Source of the DNA: Sequoia sempervirens | Lineage: Eukaryota > Streptophyta > Pinopsida > Cupressales > Cupressaceae | Assembly (NCBI GenBank): GCA_007258455.2 | Contig: VDFB02018371.1 | Location: forward strand, 1 to 64,000 | Reading direction: 5' to 3' | Length of the DNA stretch: 64,000 nucleotides | In this document: positions 1 through 10,305 of the stretch, one piece after another | Layout: each line of letters begins with the position of its first letter | How positions within the stretch are numbered: position 1 is the first letter of the stretch | Position numbers and translations under genes: made by a program | The notes under the pieces: generated by a model | Seen by the model: the letters and a program-made list of their open reading frames with translations, nothing else | Databases searched by the model: none | Told to the model about the DNA's origin: nothing

Positions 1-2
1 AA

Positions 3-217
3 CAATTTGGCTCAAAACCATCCACTTCCTACAATGATAATAAATCCGATCCAAAGAAGTTTGAAAATTCTGATCAAAAGAAAAAATTTGCAGCACCTTT
101 AGATCGTGAAACAATTAACGATTTACGTAGGAAGAAGCTCTGCTTTTATTGCAAGGGCCCATATGACTTCAACCATGATTGTCCCCTCAAGCCTAAAGGA
201 CAAAACAGGCACATGGA
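3..217 (+). pseudogene. E1 gag C-terminal fragment with zinc knuckle
   Basis: An open frame starting at position 3 enters from outside the window and encodes the basic C-terminal part of a Ty3/gypsy gag, the nucleocapsid protein that binds element RNA. The zinc knuckle CFYCKGPYDFNHDC lies near 150-190 and has the C-x2-C-x7-H-x-C spacing seen in the other chromovirus gags of this window. The frame runs into the solo LTR that begins at 218. The gag-protease linker resumes at 2189 after the target-site duplication, so this belongs to the same element as the protease, RT and integrase pieces downstream. Confidence 0.8.
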
Positions 218-2188
218 TGTAATGTCCCCATTTTGCGAGCATCAGAGTTCGTAAGGATTAGCCTATCATTTGACCCTCATAGGCTGACAAATGTGATGAG
301 AGGGTCTTCCTTGGCAGTTATCCAGAGTTTCAGGACCTTACTCCAATTGATTCAGGTTTGGACCTTTGTAGGGATTCACAGAGTGATATTCAGACACTTA
401 CTATTTATAGTAAGTCAGGCCGACAGGGGTTACTATTTTTGGCAGGGCACCCGGCTCAGCTAGTCTTCTCAGTTTCGACCCAGTTTGACAGTTTGTTGAG
501 CAAACGAAGAATTACGGAGCATTTAATAATAATTAAATGATTATTATTATGACTTTATATTATAAAGTCACTTTAAGTGAAATATTAAAATATTAATTCT
601 TAATGGCAAATTATAAAGTATTTAATACTTTATATTAAAGGAGCATTATTATTATTAAATGAGTATTTGTTACTCATTTAATATGGACGCCATTTATTAA
701 TAATTTGCCTAAGTCTCTAAAAGGGCGAATTATTATATTATTAAATGCAATTAAGTTGATTTTTTGAAAAGGGTCGAACTTTTGAGGAAAAAGATATATA
801 TTTCTCTTCAAGACAAATCGAACTCATTATTGATGATCATTTGAATTTGTCTTTTCTCTCTGAGAACATTTGGAGTTGGAGAAACAAGGGTTTCTGCAAT
901 CAGGTTTTGGAGAACGTCAACTCTTCAGAATCAAGCATACTGAGGTTGTGAAAGATCAGCTGAAGCTTGCTAACAGGGAAGCTTTGTTCAGAAGTTACAT
1001 TCGTGCTTACAGGGGAAAATAAGTAAGGGTTTGAAGAAGAAAATATTAAATCTACAAGAGATCAACTTCCAGCTTCATTCTTATTTCTCAGGCTATTGTA
1101 TCTCCAACCGTACCATATCATTTATTACTTGCAGATCGGAATTTTTTGTTAGCTGCTACAGTGGCGTGAACAGTGCCGCGCTACAGTACCCGCGCTACAG
1201 TGCCACGTGAACAGTACTCGTGAATAGTGTCGCGCTACAGTGGTTGCTACAGTGCGCGTGAATAGTAAACGCTACAGTACTAAGGTATTTTAGTGGAGTT
1301 TATCACAGGGATTTTCAAGGGTTTGATAGATTATTATTAGAACAGTAGTATTCCTTTTGTGGTTGCTTTTGAGATTACATTTCCAACTTTCAAGCTTCAT
1401 TCTCAAGCACATGTGAAGCCATTAAAGGCTGTACAACATCCATAGTGCTGGACGTGACCCTTACTGGTGGATTTCAGAGACAATACCAACTGCTGCAAAC
1501 GTTCAGTCTCTCTACAACTTCTAGGTCTAAACAATGAATGTATTTGTTTGATAAATGTTTGATATGTTTAGTATGAACAACATTCTCCAATTCTGGGTGA
1601 TGTCCTGTTGTACTTTCAGTGCGAACTGCTGTTAAAAATCAGTCATTTCTATGCTCAGAAAAATTATTGTTATAACCCTCTGTAAGCTGCTTTATAGATC
1701 TGCACTTGTAACTGATGTTAAGAGTTAATGTTAGTCTTTATTGTTACTGCGATATCTGAACATTATCAAGGAATTAAGGTCCACTGGCAAATCAGAAGTG
1801 AAACTCTGTTTTGAAGCATATCTCTATTCAAACATGCATGGAAAAGATAACATCAGTTGGAGTTATAAAGATCATTTGAACAGTGTATGAGGATGTATGT
1901 CAACTGTTTGACATAAGGCTTATAGGCTGTATATGCATTTATCACAAGTAGTATCTCATTTATATGCATTTGAAAACACTCAACTTGATTGCATTACATC
2001 TAGTAATTCATTTTGATATTAAGGAAGGCATTCTTAAAACATCACTTGTGCATCTATCATCGATTATAAGCACTAGATCAAACTGATAACTCAGACCAGC
2101 AAGCTCAAAGTTTGCATTTGAATTGTTTAACAAAATTTCAAGGGAACAAAGAAGGGTTTATGAGTCAGCTCAGACTAGGCTCATTACA
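218..2188 (+). mobile_element. S1: solo gypsy LTR inserted in E1
   Basis: The block starts TGTAATGTCCCC, ends GCTCATTACA, and is flanked by the 5-bp duplication ATGGA at 213-217 and 2189-2193. That defines a solo LTR of 1971 bp. It has an AT-rich U3, a TATA-like box near 793-803, a perfect 8-bp hairpin at 396-415 and a GC-rich mini-repeat cluster at 1151-1285. Its R/U5 part resembles the LTR of N1. Its last 270 bp match 62435-62694, so it shares a family with the E3 LTR. No coding sequence is convincing inside it. Confidence 0.85.
1151..1285 (+). repeat. Short GC-rich mini-repeat cluster in S1
   Basis: About ten alternating copies of GCTACAGT (six) and GTGAA[C/T]AGT (four) occupy 135 bp. They stand out from the AT-rich LTR around them. 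They lie downstream of the likely TATA box, so they would be in the transcribed leader. Confidence 0.7.
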
Positions 2189-3462
2189 ATGGAGTGGTTC
2201 TTTGAGGGAGAAGAGATGACTGATTTTTCAGACCAGCAAGCTGCAATTTAAGATACAGATGATGAAAAATCAAAAAATGAGGCAGAAAAGGAGGTTGAAA
2301 TTGAGCTATAGGAAGCTCATATGTCCAGTATGCGGAGAGAAGGTTCTTTCAAACTTCATGGGATACTAGCTGGTCAAAAAGTCATATCTTTTTTGGATAC
2401 AGGTGCAACCCATAATTTTATTGATTCACGGTTGGTGGAGAAAAAAGGCATTCAAACTCAACAGTTTGAAAGCATTAGAGTGAAGGTTGCAGATGGGTAC
2501 ACTCTCAATTGTGAGAGGATGATTTCGGATCTGCCAATGAAACTCAACAATTTTGAGTTTAAGGCAGATTTTTATGTTGTGAACATGGGAGGTACAAATG
2601 TGGTTCTTGGCATGAAGTGGCTTCATGCAATAGGAGAGTTCACACTTAATTTACGAGATATGGAGATGAAATTTAAAGTTGACGGCACAAATCATGTTCT
2701 CAAAGCCATCAAGGACAGCAATGTAAAAGAAATTTCACTTAGAAGGATGGAAAGATTGATTCGGCACGACATGGTGTATTGGGCAGCAAAATGCAAGGTA
2801 ATGCCTTCACAAAAGGAGCAGCAAGAATCTCCTTATCATCCAGATGTCCAGGCACTCTGAATCAAGCATGCAAAGGTTTTCAGTGCTATACCACCAGGTA
2901 GACCTCCTGATAGAGGTATTGAGCATATTATAGAATTGGAGGAGGGCACAAAACCTATCATGATCACTCCTTACCGGTACCCCAAGAGATTAAAAGATGA
3001 AATTGAAAAAACTATCAAAGAACTTTTAGCCATGAGGCACATCAGGCCAATTACGTCTCCCTTTGCTTCATCAGTTGTTTTGGTGAAGAAAAAGGATGGT
3101 ATGCTCAAAATGTGTATCGACTACAGGATGCTAAACAGGAAGACTATCAAGAACAGGTATCCCATACCACGGATTGACGAGTTAATAGATGAGCTACATG
3201 GAGCTTGCTATTTCTCGAAGATTGATTTGAGGATAGGGTACCATCAGATCAAAGTCTGAGAGGAGGATATTCAAAAAACCGCTTTCAAATGTCACTGTGG
3301 ACATTATGACTTCTTGGTTATGCCATTCGGTTTAACCAATGCTCCAGCCACATTTCAGTCCACCATGAATAGGGTTTTCCATCCTCACTTGAGAAAATTT
3401 GTTTTGGTGTTCTTCGACGACATACTGGTTTACAGCAAGTCTTGGGAGGAACACTTGGTCCA
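2189..3462 (+). pseudogene. E1 protease and N-terminal RT piece
   Basis: After the S1 duplication, the frame holds the gag-protease linker, then an aspartic protease with LDTGATHNFID near 2396-2428 and the flap-side motif VVLGMKWL. Next come the protease-RT linker and the RT entry ([16 protein letters not shown], then [13 protein letters not shown]). RT continues through the DLR-GYHQI block, [11 protein letters not shown] and the catalytic FFDDIL at about 3409-3426. UGA codons at 2858-2860 and 3257-3259 and earlier stops near 2256 and 2310 break the frame. Reverse-oriented solo LTR S2 interrupts RT at 3463. Protease and RT would process the polyprotein and copy the element RNA; this copy is dead. 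Confidence 0.9.
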
Positions 3463-5328
3463 TGAAATATACCGAGCCAAATTTTTTTGATTTTTGAAAG
3501 TGATTACAAACAACATACACCCGTTAGGGTTAGCAAATAACTAAACAATGCAGAATTCAACTCTAACCCAGAATGTACACCAGGATCCCGAGATGGGCAA
3601 GGTGTTAGCATGTGGTCAGAGGATCTCAATGCAATGCATGAACTGAAATAACTCTAACCAAGATGCGCCAGATGACGGCGTGCATATGGTCAGAGGATCC
3701 CTATCTATTGCAATACTGAAAGTAAACTCAACACCAAGTATGTGCTACCCAATCCTAAAAGGAAATGAGGCGACCATATGGTGGAGATGTAAGAAATACA
3801 AATGCAACTTCAGAATATAAATAGGCGGCAAGCCAGCCTCTTCCACTTGTTCAGTGGGTGTTACAATATGAAGAGAAAATTGAGCAGAAATGCTGACAGT
3901 ACTACTATTCAGCTTACAAGATAAGAGTTTTGTCTGTTAAGCACAAGATAAGAATGTTCACAATGTTGCAACAATGAATAATGCTATCCTTAATGCTCTC
4001 AATGTCTCCCCTTTCAAAACCTAACTCAAATGACGGATTCTATGCAAGCTGTTATAACAGAACAATGACTGAAATTACTCAACCAGCAACACTGAAACTC
4101 AATGAAGAGCTCATAACTCACTCATTTCTCACTCAAACTACATGAAATCTGATGCAAAGTACTCCTATAATGAAGGCGCCCAAGATGATAACATAAAACA
4201 GAACCTAAATGCAGATATTTATTTTTGGCACGAATTCCAATGACACCCCAAAAGGTACGGCTGCAAGGAGGGGCGATTTTGACTTATAAAATTGGAGACT
4301 TCATTAAAAATTCCCAAACTTCACAGAGAGGGGCGCCCTTGCCTAGCAAATGCATGGGTAAACTACCCAGAACCAGAATAAAATCACCCAAAGACTTATG
4401 AGACAAAACACCAATCTGCAACACAAAACCAGCAACTCCATATTTTTGATTATTTTGCAAATATAAGGATTACAATGAAGAAATAACAGCTACAATGCAA
4501 ACTCACTACAAAATCACTCAAAGCAAGCAAACCTCTCCACTAGATGCTATCTCTCAAGCACGAAGTTGAGCCAAGCTATAGGAGGCATTCATTCCTCGAA
4601 GCAGTCCAACACCATTTCGGCAGCATAACATTACTCAAGATATCAGATAATCCAAATGAAGACCAAGACCTCCTTTTATAAACTTGTGAAGACTCTCCAG
4701 AAGCTTCTAGAAACCCTAACTTTTCAAATTTGAAATAACTCCTTTTCCCTCCAAAGATGGCGTCCCTTTTTCTTCAATGAAATTTGACTTTTAATTTAAA
4801 ATAATCTCCACCATAAGATAGGCGTCCACTTTTCAAGCATTGTTTTTGACCTTAAGAAAATATTAAATCATCTGCATGAGGCGCCACCCTTCCAAGTCCC
4901 CCTTTTAAGAACAACTTAAAGTTGTTTCACTAGGCTAAGGGGTCACAATATTAAAATATAACTTTAAAATATAACATTTTAAAATCAACTGGATATCTCA
5001 CCAAAAATGCTTCCCAAGGTCAAGATTGATCAAACCAACTGGACAGACTGAAGATGAGAGCCAACTGTGCCGAAGCCAACAGGACCACTGCCAGAAATAG
5101 AATTTACTAAAAATAGTAAATTCATGAAGGTGCTCGGAATGCCAAGCAAAACACATCACCGCGAAGCTCACGAAAAAACCCACAAGGAATCCGCAGTTCA
5201 ATCACCAATCCGCAAGCCATAGAAACCTCCAACCATGAAACCCTAATTTCACCACCGAGAAGCCTACGGGTCTCCAGAATACGCCAACGGTCAACAGAAA
5301 ATGTCATGCTTGAGAAGGGGACATTACA
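3463..5328 (-). mobile_element. S2: reversed solo LTR of the E2/N2 family
   Basis: The plus strand reads TGAAATATACCGAGCC at the start and GGGGACATTACA at the end, so the LTR lies in minus orientation (1866 bp). Flanks GTCCA (3458-3462) and ATCCA (5329-5333) form a target duplication with one difference. RT of E1 resumes exactly after it. The sequence is a diverged relative of the LTRs at 31046, 36686 and 45535. A TATAAAAGG box lies near 4673-4682 on the minus strand, and a perfect 10-bp hairpin at 5100-5123. Confidence 0.85.
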
Positions 5329-6237
5329 ATCCACTTGGATGCAGTATTGAGCATACTTGATAGGGAGTCCTTGTACGCCAAGGAGTCCAAGTGTGCATTG
5401 GGTATGGCAGAACTTTTGTACTTGGGTCACATCATCAGCAGAGAGGGAGTTACTATGAATCCAGAAAAATTTTGTGCTATCATTGATTGGCCTACACCTA
5501 AGACGTTGACACAACTCAGGGGGTTTGTAGGATTATGCACATTCTACCGTCGGTTCGTTAGTGGATTCTCGCGACATGCTGCGCCACTAACAGATTTGAC
5601 CAACAAGGGAGCCTTTGTGTGGACACCTCTAGCACAAACATGCTTTGAGAAGTTTAAACTTCTCATGACTACATGTCCAGTTTTAGCGTTGCCAGACTTC
5701 ACCAAGCCATTGAGCTACACCGTGATGCCAGTGGTGAGGGTATTGGTGCAGTCATCATGCAGGATCGACATCCTATAGCTTTCGAGAGCAGGAAGCTGAG
5801 AGGTCCTGAGAGGAGCTTCAGCATTTACGATAAGGAAATGTTGGCCATCATGCATGTAATGGCCAAGTTCAGGCAATATTTGGTTGGTAGTAAATTCTAT
5901 GTTAAAACCGATCACAACAGTCTGAAACATTTCCTAGGACAGCGAGATCTAAATGAAAGACAACAGAAATGGGTTAGCAAACTTCAGTCCTATGATTTTG
6001 ACATCTCCTATGTCAAAGGTACACAGAATATAGTTGCTGACGCATTATCTCGCCGCCCACACTTGAGCTCCATGACAGAGATTGCAGAGGACTGGAGACA
6101 CATGATAGTTGCAGAGTATGCTAAGAATCCGTGGGCTTCTAGCATAGTGGATGGGACAGTACAGGACAGCAGGTACTCTCTTGTGAGTGATCTTATCATT
6201 TACAAAGGGAGGATATTTCTAGTCCCAGGTTCTAAGA
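5329..6237 (+). pseudogene. E1 RT C-terminal and RNase H piece
   Basis: The frame resumes RT after S2 with the block LYLGHIIS and the thumb/connection FVGLCTFYRRFVSGFS. It then shifts frame near 5710-5730 and continues as RNase H. Visible RNase H motifs are DASGEGIGAV, the [10 protein letters not shown] block, [10 protein letters not shown] and [12 protein letters not shown]. The piece ends at GSK, at the start of the integrase zinc domain, where element N1 is inserted (TSD TAAGA at 6233-6237). RNase H would remove element RNA after copying. The frameshift and the insertion make it non-functional. Confidence 0.92.
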
Positions 6238-7623
6238 TGTCATGTCCCCGTTTTAGCTGACACTGTTTGTCGAGGAGTTAGCCTATAATTTCGATCCTCG
6301 TAGGCTGACAGGGTGTGCAGAGGATCATCGGAGGCAGTTACTCGCTGTTTGGTAGCTCCAGCTTTGCGCCAGGTCAGTTGGGCCCTCGCGCAGACCCTTC
6401 CGTGAGCGCTTTTCGTGAACTGGGCTTTAGAAAGTTAGCCGTCGCTATTTCGCGTGGCACCTCGGTTCAACCTTCGCCTTCAATCGATCCAGTTCAGCAG
6501 TTTGATGATCAAACGAAGGAATAAGGGATATTTAATGCATTATTAAATATTTAATAATTTGACTTTATATTAAAGTCACTTTATTGAAATATTAAATTAT
6601 TTAATTAATTTGGCCTGTTATAAAGTATTTAATATACTTTATAATAAAGTATTAATTTTTGATTTAATGAATATTTATTATTCATTAAAATAAGCGCCAA
6701 TTATTAAATAAATTTCTCCTAAGTCTTGAAAAGACGAATTTAATCATTTTATTAAATGATTATTAAAAAAGAGCATTGGGTCGAATTTTATTGAAGAGGA
6801 TATATATTTTGCAGTCAAGACAAATCGAATTATTATGAAATGTTATTCTAATTTGTCTTTTGCTCTGAGCATTGGAGTTTGCAAACCTTAGGGTTTCTGG
6901 CAGACGATCGTTTCTGGAGAACGAAAACCCTCGTAGACTTAATCGGGAGGTCAGAAATATCGGGCTGAAGTCGGCACTTGGTGATTTCTCATCATCCGTA
7001 GATCACGCTTGAGATTATCGGTTATTTTTGCGTAGATTCACGTAGTAGTCCCCTTATCCGGCAAGTAGCATGACTTTTCGCAGGATTCATTCATTTGAGA
7101 CTGGGCACAAATTCCAAAGGCCGTACTTCATTTAATGCTGCTGCAGACAGGCCGTACTTCTGTACCTTTCTTGGCCGTACTTTCTCATCTTCAGTGGAAC
7201 GCCTGTATCTTTCAAATTCTGGTGTTTGCTTCTTGGGCGCCTTGGTTCTGGAGACTGATTCTTGCCTGGAACGGGAGAGCAAGTGGAGTTATTAATTTCT
7301 ATGTGCATTTATTGCTGCTACAGCCGCCATTAAAGAGAAATCAGGTTTTTTTCAATAAATTTATTGTAACTCATGCTTTGTTCAGACTTTTGTATTGTAA
7401 ATGCTCTGGAAGTAATAATAAACAGTGCGCCTACCTTCTCTGATCATTTCCCAAGCTTTTCTAGAGTCATTTAATTTTTTATGAATTTTATTAGTATTTT
7501 TGAGAGAAATCGCAGCTTTACATTTTTGCCTGAAAACTCAAAAAAATACAAAAATCTCAAAATTTGCAAAAAACCTCAAATTTCAGTTAGGGTTTTGAAT
7601 CGAGAACCACCAGGGTTCTGACA
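6238..7623 (+). repeat. N1 5' LTR
   Basis: It starts TGTCATGTCCCC and ends GGTTCTGACA, directly before the PBS. A TATA-like box lies near 6800-6808. It is AT-rich in U3. Some blocks are nearly identical to the 3' LTR, but 6245-6500 and 6925-7085 differ strongly, with many 1-3 nt indels. Confidence 0.9.
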
Positions 7624-7624
7624 G

Positions 7625-7658
7625 TGGTATCAGAGCACAGTTATCCTGCCATCCTGTG
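7625..7658 (+). promoter_or_regulatory. N1 primer-binding site and leader motif
   Basis: TGGTATCAGAGC at 7625-7636 is the standard plant PBS for the 3' end of initiator tRNA-Met. Eight bases later comes CCTGCCATCCTGTG (7645-7658). The same 14-mer is found in the leaders of N2 and E4. Confidence 0.85.
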
Positions 7659-7696
7659 CTTTTTCAGTATTCAGTGTGCTTTTTGGTTGCTTTTTC

Positions 7697-9079
7697 ATGA
7701 GCCGAGATCCTATTCAGTATAGTAGAGGCGTAGGGACAGGCAAAGACGAGGATTGGACAGGTCCACCTATCCCAGAAGGTCAGACAGTGTCAGGGGTGCT
7801 TGGTATTCACAGATCCAGTTCTGACAGTAGTGAAAACAGTGTTGCAACCCTAATGGCAGAACGTGAGACTTCCTCAGAGACTCGCAGGGATCCAAGGAAG
7901 GCGCATGCAGAGGGTGATATCACCGAGGAGGAGTTTAGACGGAGGCACGATAATATGATGGATATGATGTCTCAGCTGATGGGTACCATTAGACAAAGGT
8001 ACCACACGTACCTACTAATTCACATCTCGACCGGGATGTGACGAAACCGGACCGCACTGATCGCCCATCGCATTCGGGTAATTCCAGACACGTACCGGGC
8101 CACCCATCTACCGTGAGCTGCAGGCCGTGCCAGCCTACTTTCTTACCTAGAGAGACTCCACCTCAGACTCCGGGGGCAGAGCAGCAAGGGCAGCATCAGG
8201 AGTTTCAGCCACATAATGGCATGTCAGTGGCAGATGTGACGAGGCTTCATGGTGAGTACATGTCACTAGCACCTGAGATCCCCAGTAATTTACATTTCAC
8301 GCAGTTTATAGACGTTCATAAACCCGCAGGAGGAGGTAGATTTGACCGCAGACCCCCGCAGCATCAGCAGCAGCAGCCACAGGTGAATAGAGACTTGCAG
8401 TATGCGGTGAGTAAGATTACGCTGCCATATTTTGATGGGTCAGAGAAGACATCAGCTAGGTCTTGGGGCCAGAAATTGGACAATTACTTGTCACTTAGGC
8501 CTATGCAGAGGATGAGGCAATTAAATTCCATACTTTACATCTCTGGATCTGAGTAGTTAATACCTAATATGGCAACTAGCGCATGTACAACGCCAGGGCC
8601 ATCAGCGCAACACACCCATCGAGTTCAAATTCGCCAGAATCGATAGAGAGATTCGATAAGAAGGATCCGGAATTGTATTTCAGAGAGTTGGCTCAGCTCA
8701 GACAGACGGGTAGTCTGGATGCATACATTGGCAAGTTTCAGAGAGTGGCAGTCATGGTGACAGGGATTTCGGAGCGGAGACTTATCATACTATTCGTTGA
8801 GGGTTTGGCAGAACCCATGAGAGGCTGGGTCAAGGCGTTTGATCCTACTACACTTCAGGAGGCGATGCGGAAGGCAAGGAGTATGGAGCTTGCTGCTCCG
8901 AAGAAACAATTTCCGCCTAAAACAAATAACTTACCCGGTTTAGAGAGTCGCATACACCGCTTGCGTAACCAAAAAGGAAACCAGTTGCGAGAATTGATGA
9001 TGCAACTCGGGAGGAATGCAGGAAGAAACAACTCTGTTATTGGTGCAAAGCACCCTACGGCAAGGAGCATGATTGTCCT
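7697..9079 (+). pseudogene. N1 gag, frameshifted
   Basis: The ATG at 7697 opens a frame beginning MSRDPIQYSR, like the E4 start MSERDTRPYT. It reads to a stop at 8039-8041, then gag sequence continues in other frames. The retrotransposon gag core is clear: YFDGSEKTSARSWGQKLDNY around 8427, FDKKDPELYFRELAQL around 8650, GLAEPMRGWVKAFDPTT around 8803 and KARSMELAAPKKQF around 8872. The zinc knuckle CYWCKAPYGKEHDC is at 9035-9076, in the protease frame. At least three frame changes separate the pieces. Gag would package RNA into particles. Some breaks could be assembly indels. Confidence 0.85.
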
Positions 9080-9619
9080 TTGAGACTGAAGGGCAGAGCC
9101 AACCGCGCCATGTGGGTTTACTATGATGATGACGAGTCTGATGATTCAGACCCGCAGGTTGTTTCAGAACATGCAGAGGCCGGGAATGCCTCTACGGAGT
9201 TCGGGCCCGATGCCAACTTATCCCCGTTGGTATTATCTACTAGTGTACGGGATGACTCATTCAGGTTCAGGGGATTAGTGGAAGGACAGCGATGTATTGC
9301 TATGCTTGACACTGGAGCCACAATAATAATTACTGATGAGGGCTTCGCCGCCAGCATGTAGACCCGCATTGCAGGATTTCGGGCTGGATTCGTGAAATGC
9401 GCATGGATATACACTCACTTGCACTTGACGGATTTGTAATCTCACTCTCATGCTGACTGATTATGAGTTGCAGGCAGACTTTTATGTAGTCAACCTGGGT
9501 GGGATGGATTTCGTGTTGGGTATGAGATGGCTACGGTGATGATGTGTTCACCTCAACTTGCCTAAAATGGAGATGAGATTTGAGGCCGTATAGCAACATG
9601 TGGTTGAGGGGGGATTACG
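9080..9619 (+). pseudogene. N1 protease remnant
   Basis: In frame with the zinc knuckle, an acidic linker (DDDESDDSDP) leads to RFRGLVEGQRCIAMLDTGAT, the aspartic protease core with an intact D-T-G near 9308. A TAG at 9359 ends the frame after TDEGFAASM. Beyond it, the ADFYVVNLGGMDFVLGMRW equivalent and the NLPKMEMRFE equivalent are recognisable between 9470 and 9600, with stops and shifts. In full-length relatives this would lead into RT. Here it meets the start of the unrecognised 191-residue ORF. Confidence 0.75.
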
Positions 9620-10195
9620 ATGGCAGCCTCGTGCTCTAATATCTCCCCGCTAGTGGGAAGAGCGAAGGTGGAGCAGATTCGCGCTGCACTGCATGGTTAT
9701 GCTCAGTACCCCGGGGGTTCTGAGGCAGCCGTTTGGGATCAACCCAGTGGTTTGGTTCCGTTTGTGACCAACCCATTGTTTGAGACAGATGTTATATCTA
9801 CATATGACAATCCGCTTTTTGAGTTTGATATGGGTAACTCACCTGATCCTGGTCTTGAGCAGAGTGATGATAGCGTTTGGGATCCTACTAGTGCACTAGG
9901 ATTTCAGACTCAGCTCACGGAGGAGTATCACAGTGTGTATATGGTGCAGAGTGCATATAGCTTCATGATTAATCTGCATGTACACGATTTGTTTCAGGTG
10001 CACAGTGGTGGTATGCACGTGCTTGATATGTTGGATGATAGTATATCTCGTGCAGTTTTAGGGGGTAAGTGTTACTTGCAGTTTGACTTGCCTCCTTCTG
10101 AGTTTCTTGATCCTATGCCGGACCGCACTGAGGTTAATGGGGAATGGTACTCTTTTCTTGCTGATCAGTTGTGGGAGTTACAGGAGTCATGGTGA
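9620..10195 (+). CDS. N1 orphan ORF, 191 aa, NPLF/TYDNPLF protein
   Basis: This is an ATG-started 191-residue ORF, the only long undamaged frame in N1. It sits where pol should begin. I do not recognise it as any enzyme. It is acidic and rich in aromatic residues, with no clear signal peptide or membrane segment. Residues 49-68 read VTNPLFETDVISTYDNPLFE. The same pattern, NPxFE-x5-TYDNPLF, occurs with identical spacing near the C-terminus of ORF1 of N2. A second short similarity is SVWDPT here and SIWDPG in N2. It ends 110 bp before the 3' LTR. That this frame is open while gag is broken hints at use, but the evidence is one copy. Confidence 0.6.
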   Translation: MAASCSNISPLVGRAKVEQIRAALHGYAQYPGGSEAAVWDQPSGLVPFVTNPLFETDVISTYDNPLFEFDMGNSPDPGLEQSDDSVWDPTSALGFQTQLTEEYHSVYMVQSAYSFMINLHVHDLFQVHSGGMHVLDMLDDSISRAVLGGKCYLQFDLPPSEFLDPMPDRTEVNGEWYSFLADQLWELQESW

Positions 10196-10267
10196 CCAAA
10201 GCAGGAACATTGTCCCACTTCCCATGGGATCCGGAGGTGGTGCAAGCAGGCAGTCAGATTTGCGTAG

Positions 10268-10305
10268 ATTGCTTCGAGGACAAGCAATTTCGTGGAGGGC
10301 TGCAC
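10268..10305 (+). promoter_or_regulatory. N1 hairpin and polypurine tract
   Basis: ATTGCTT and AAGCAAT form an inverted repeat around GAGGA at 10268-10288, followed by the purine-rich stretch CGTGGAGGGCTG next to the 3' LTR. The arrangement matches the plus-strand primer region of the autonomous chromoviruses here. Confidence 0.65.

Noticed and set aside
7091..7295. Frames on both strands in the N1 LTR, repeated at 11063-11374
   Set aside because: They are duplicated because they lie in the LTR pair. Both strands are open over the same bases, the composition is LTR-like, and no domain is visible.
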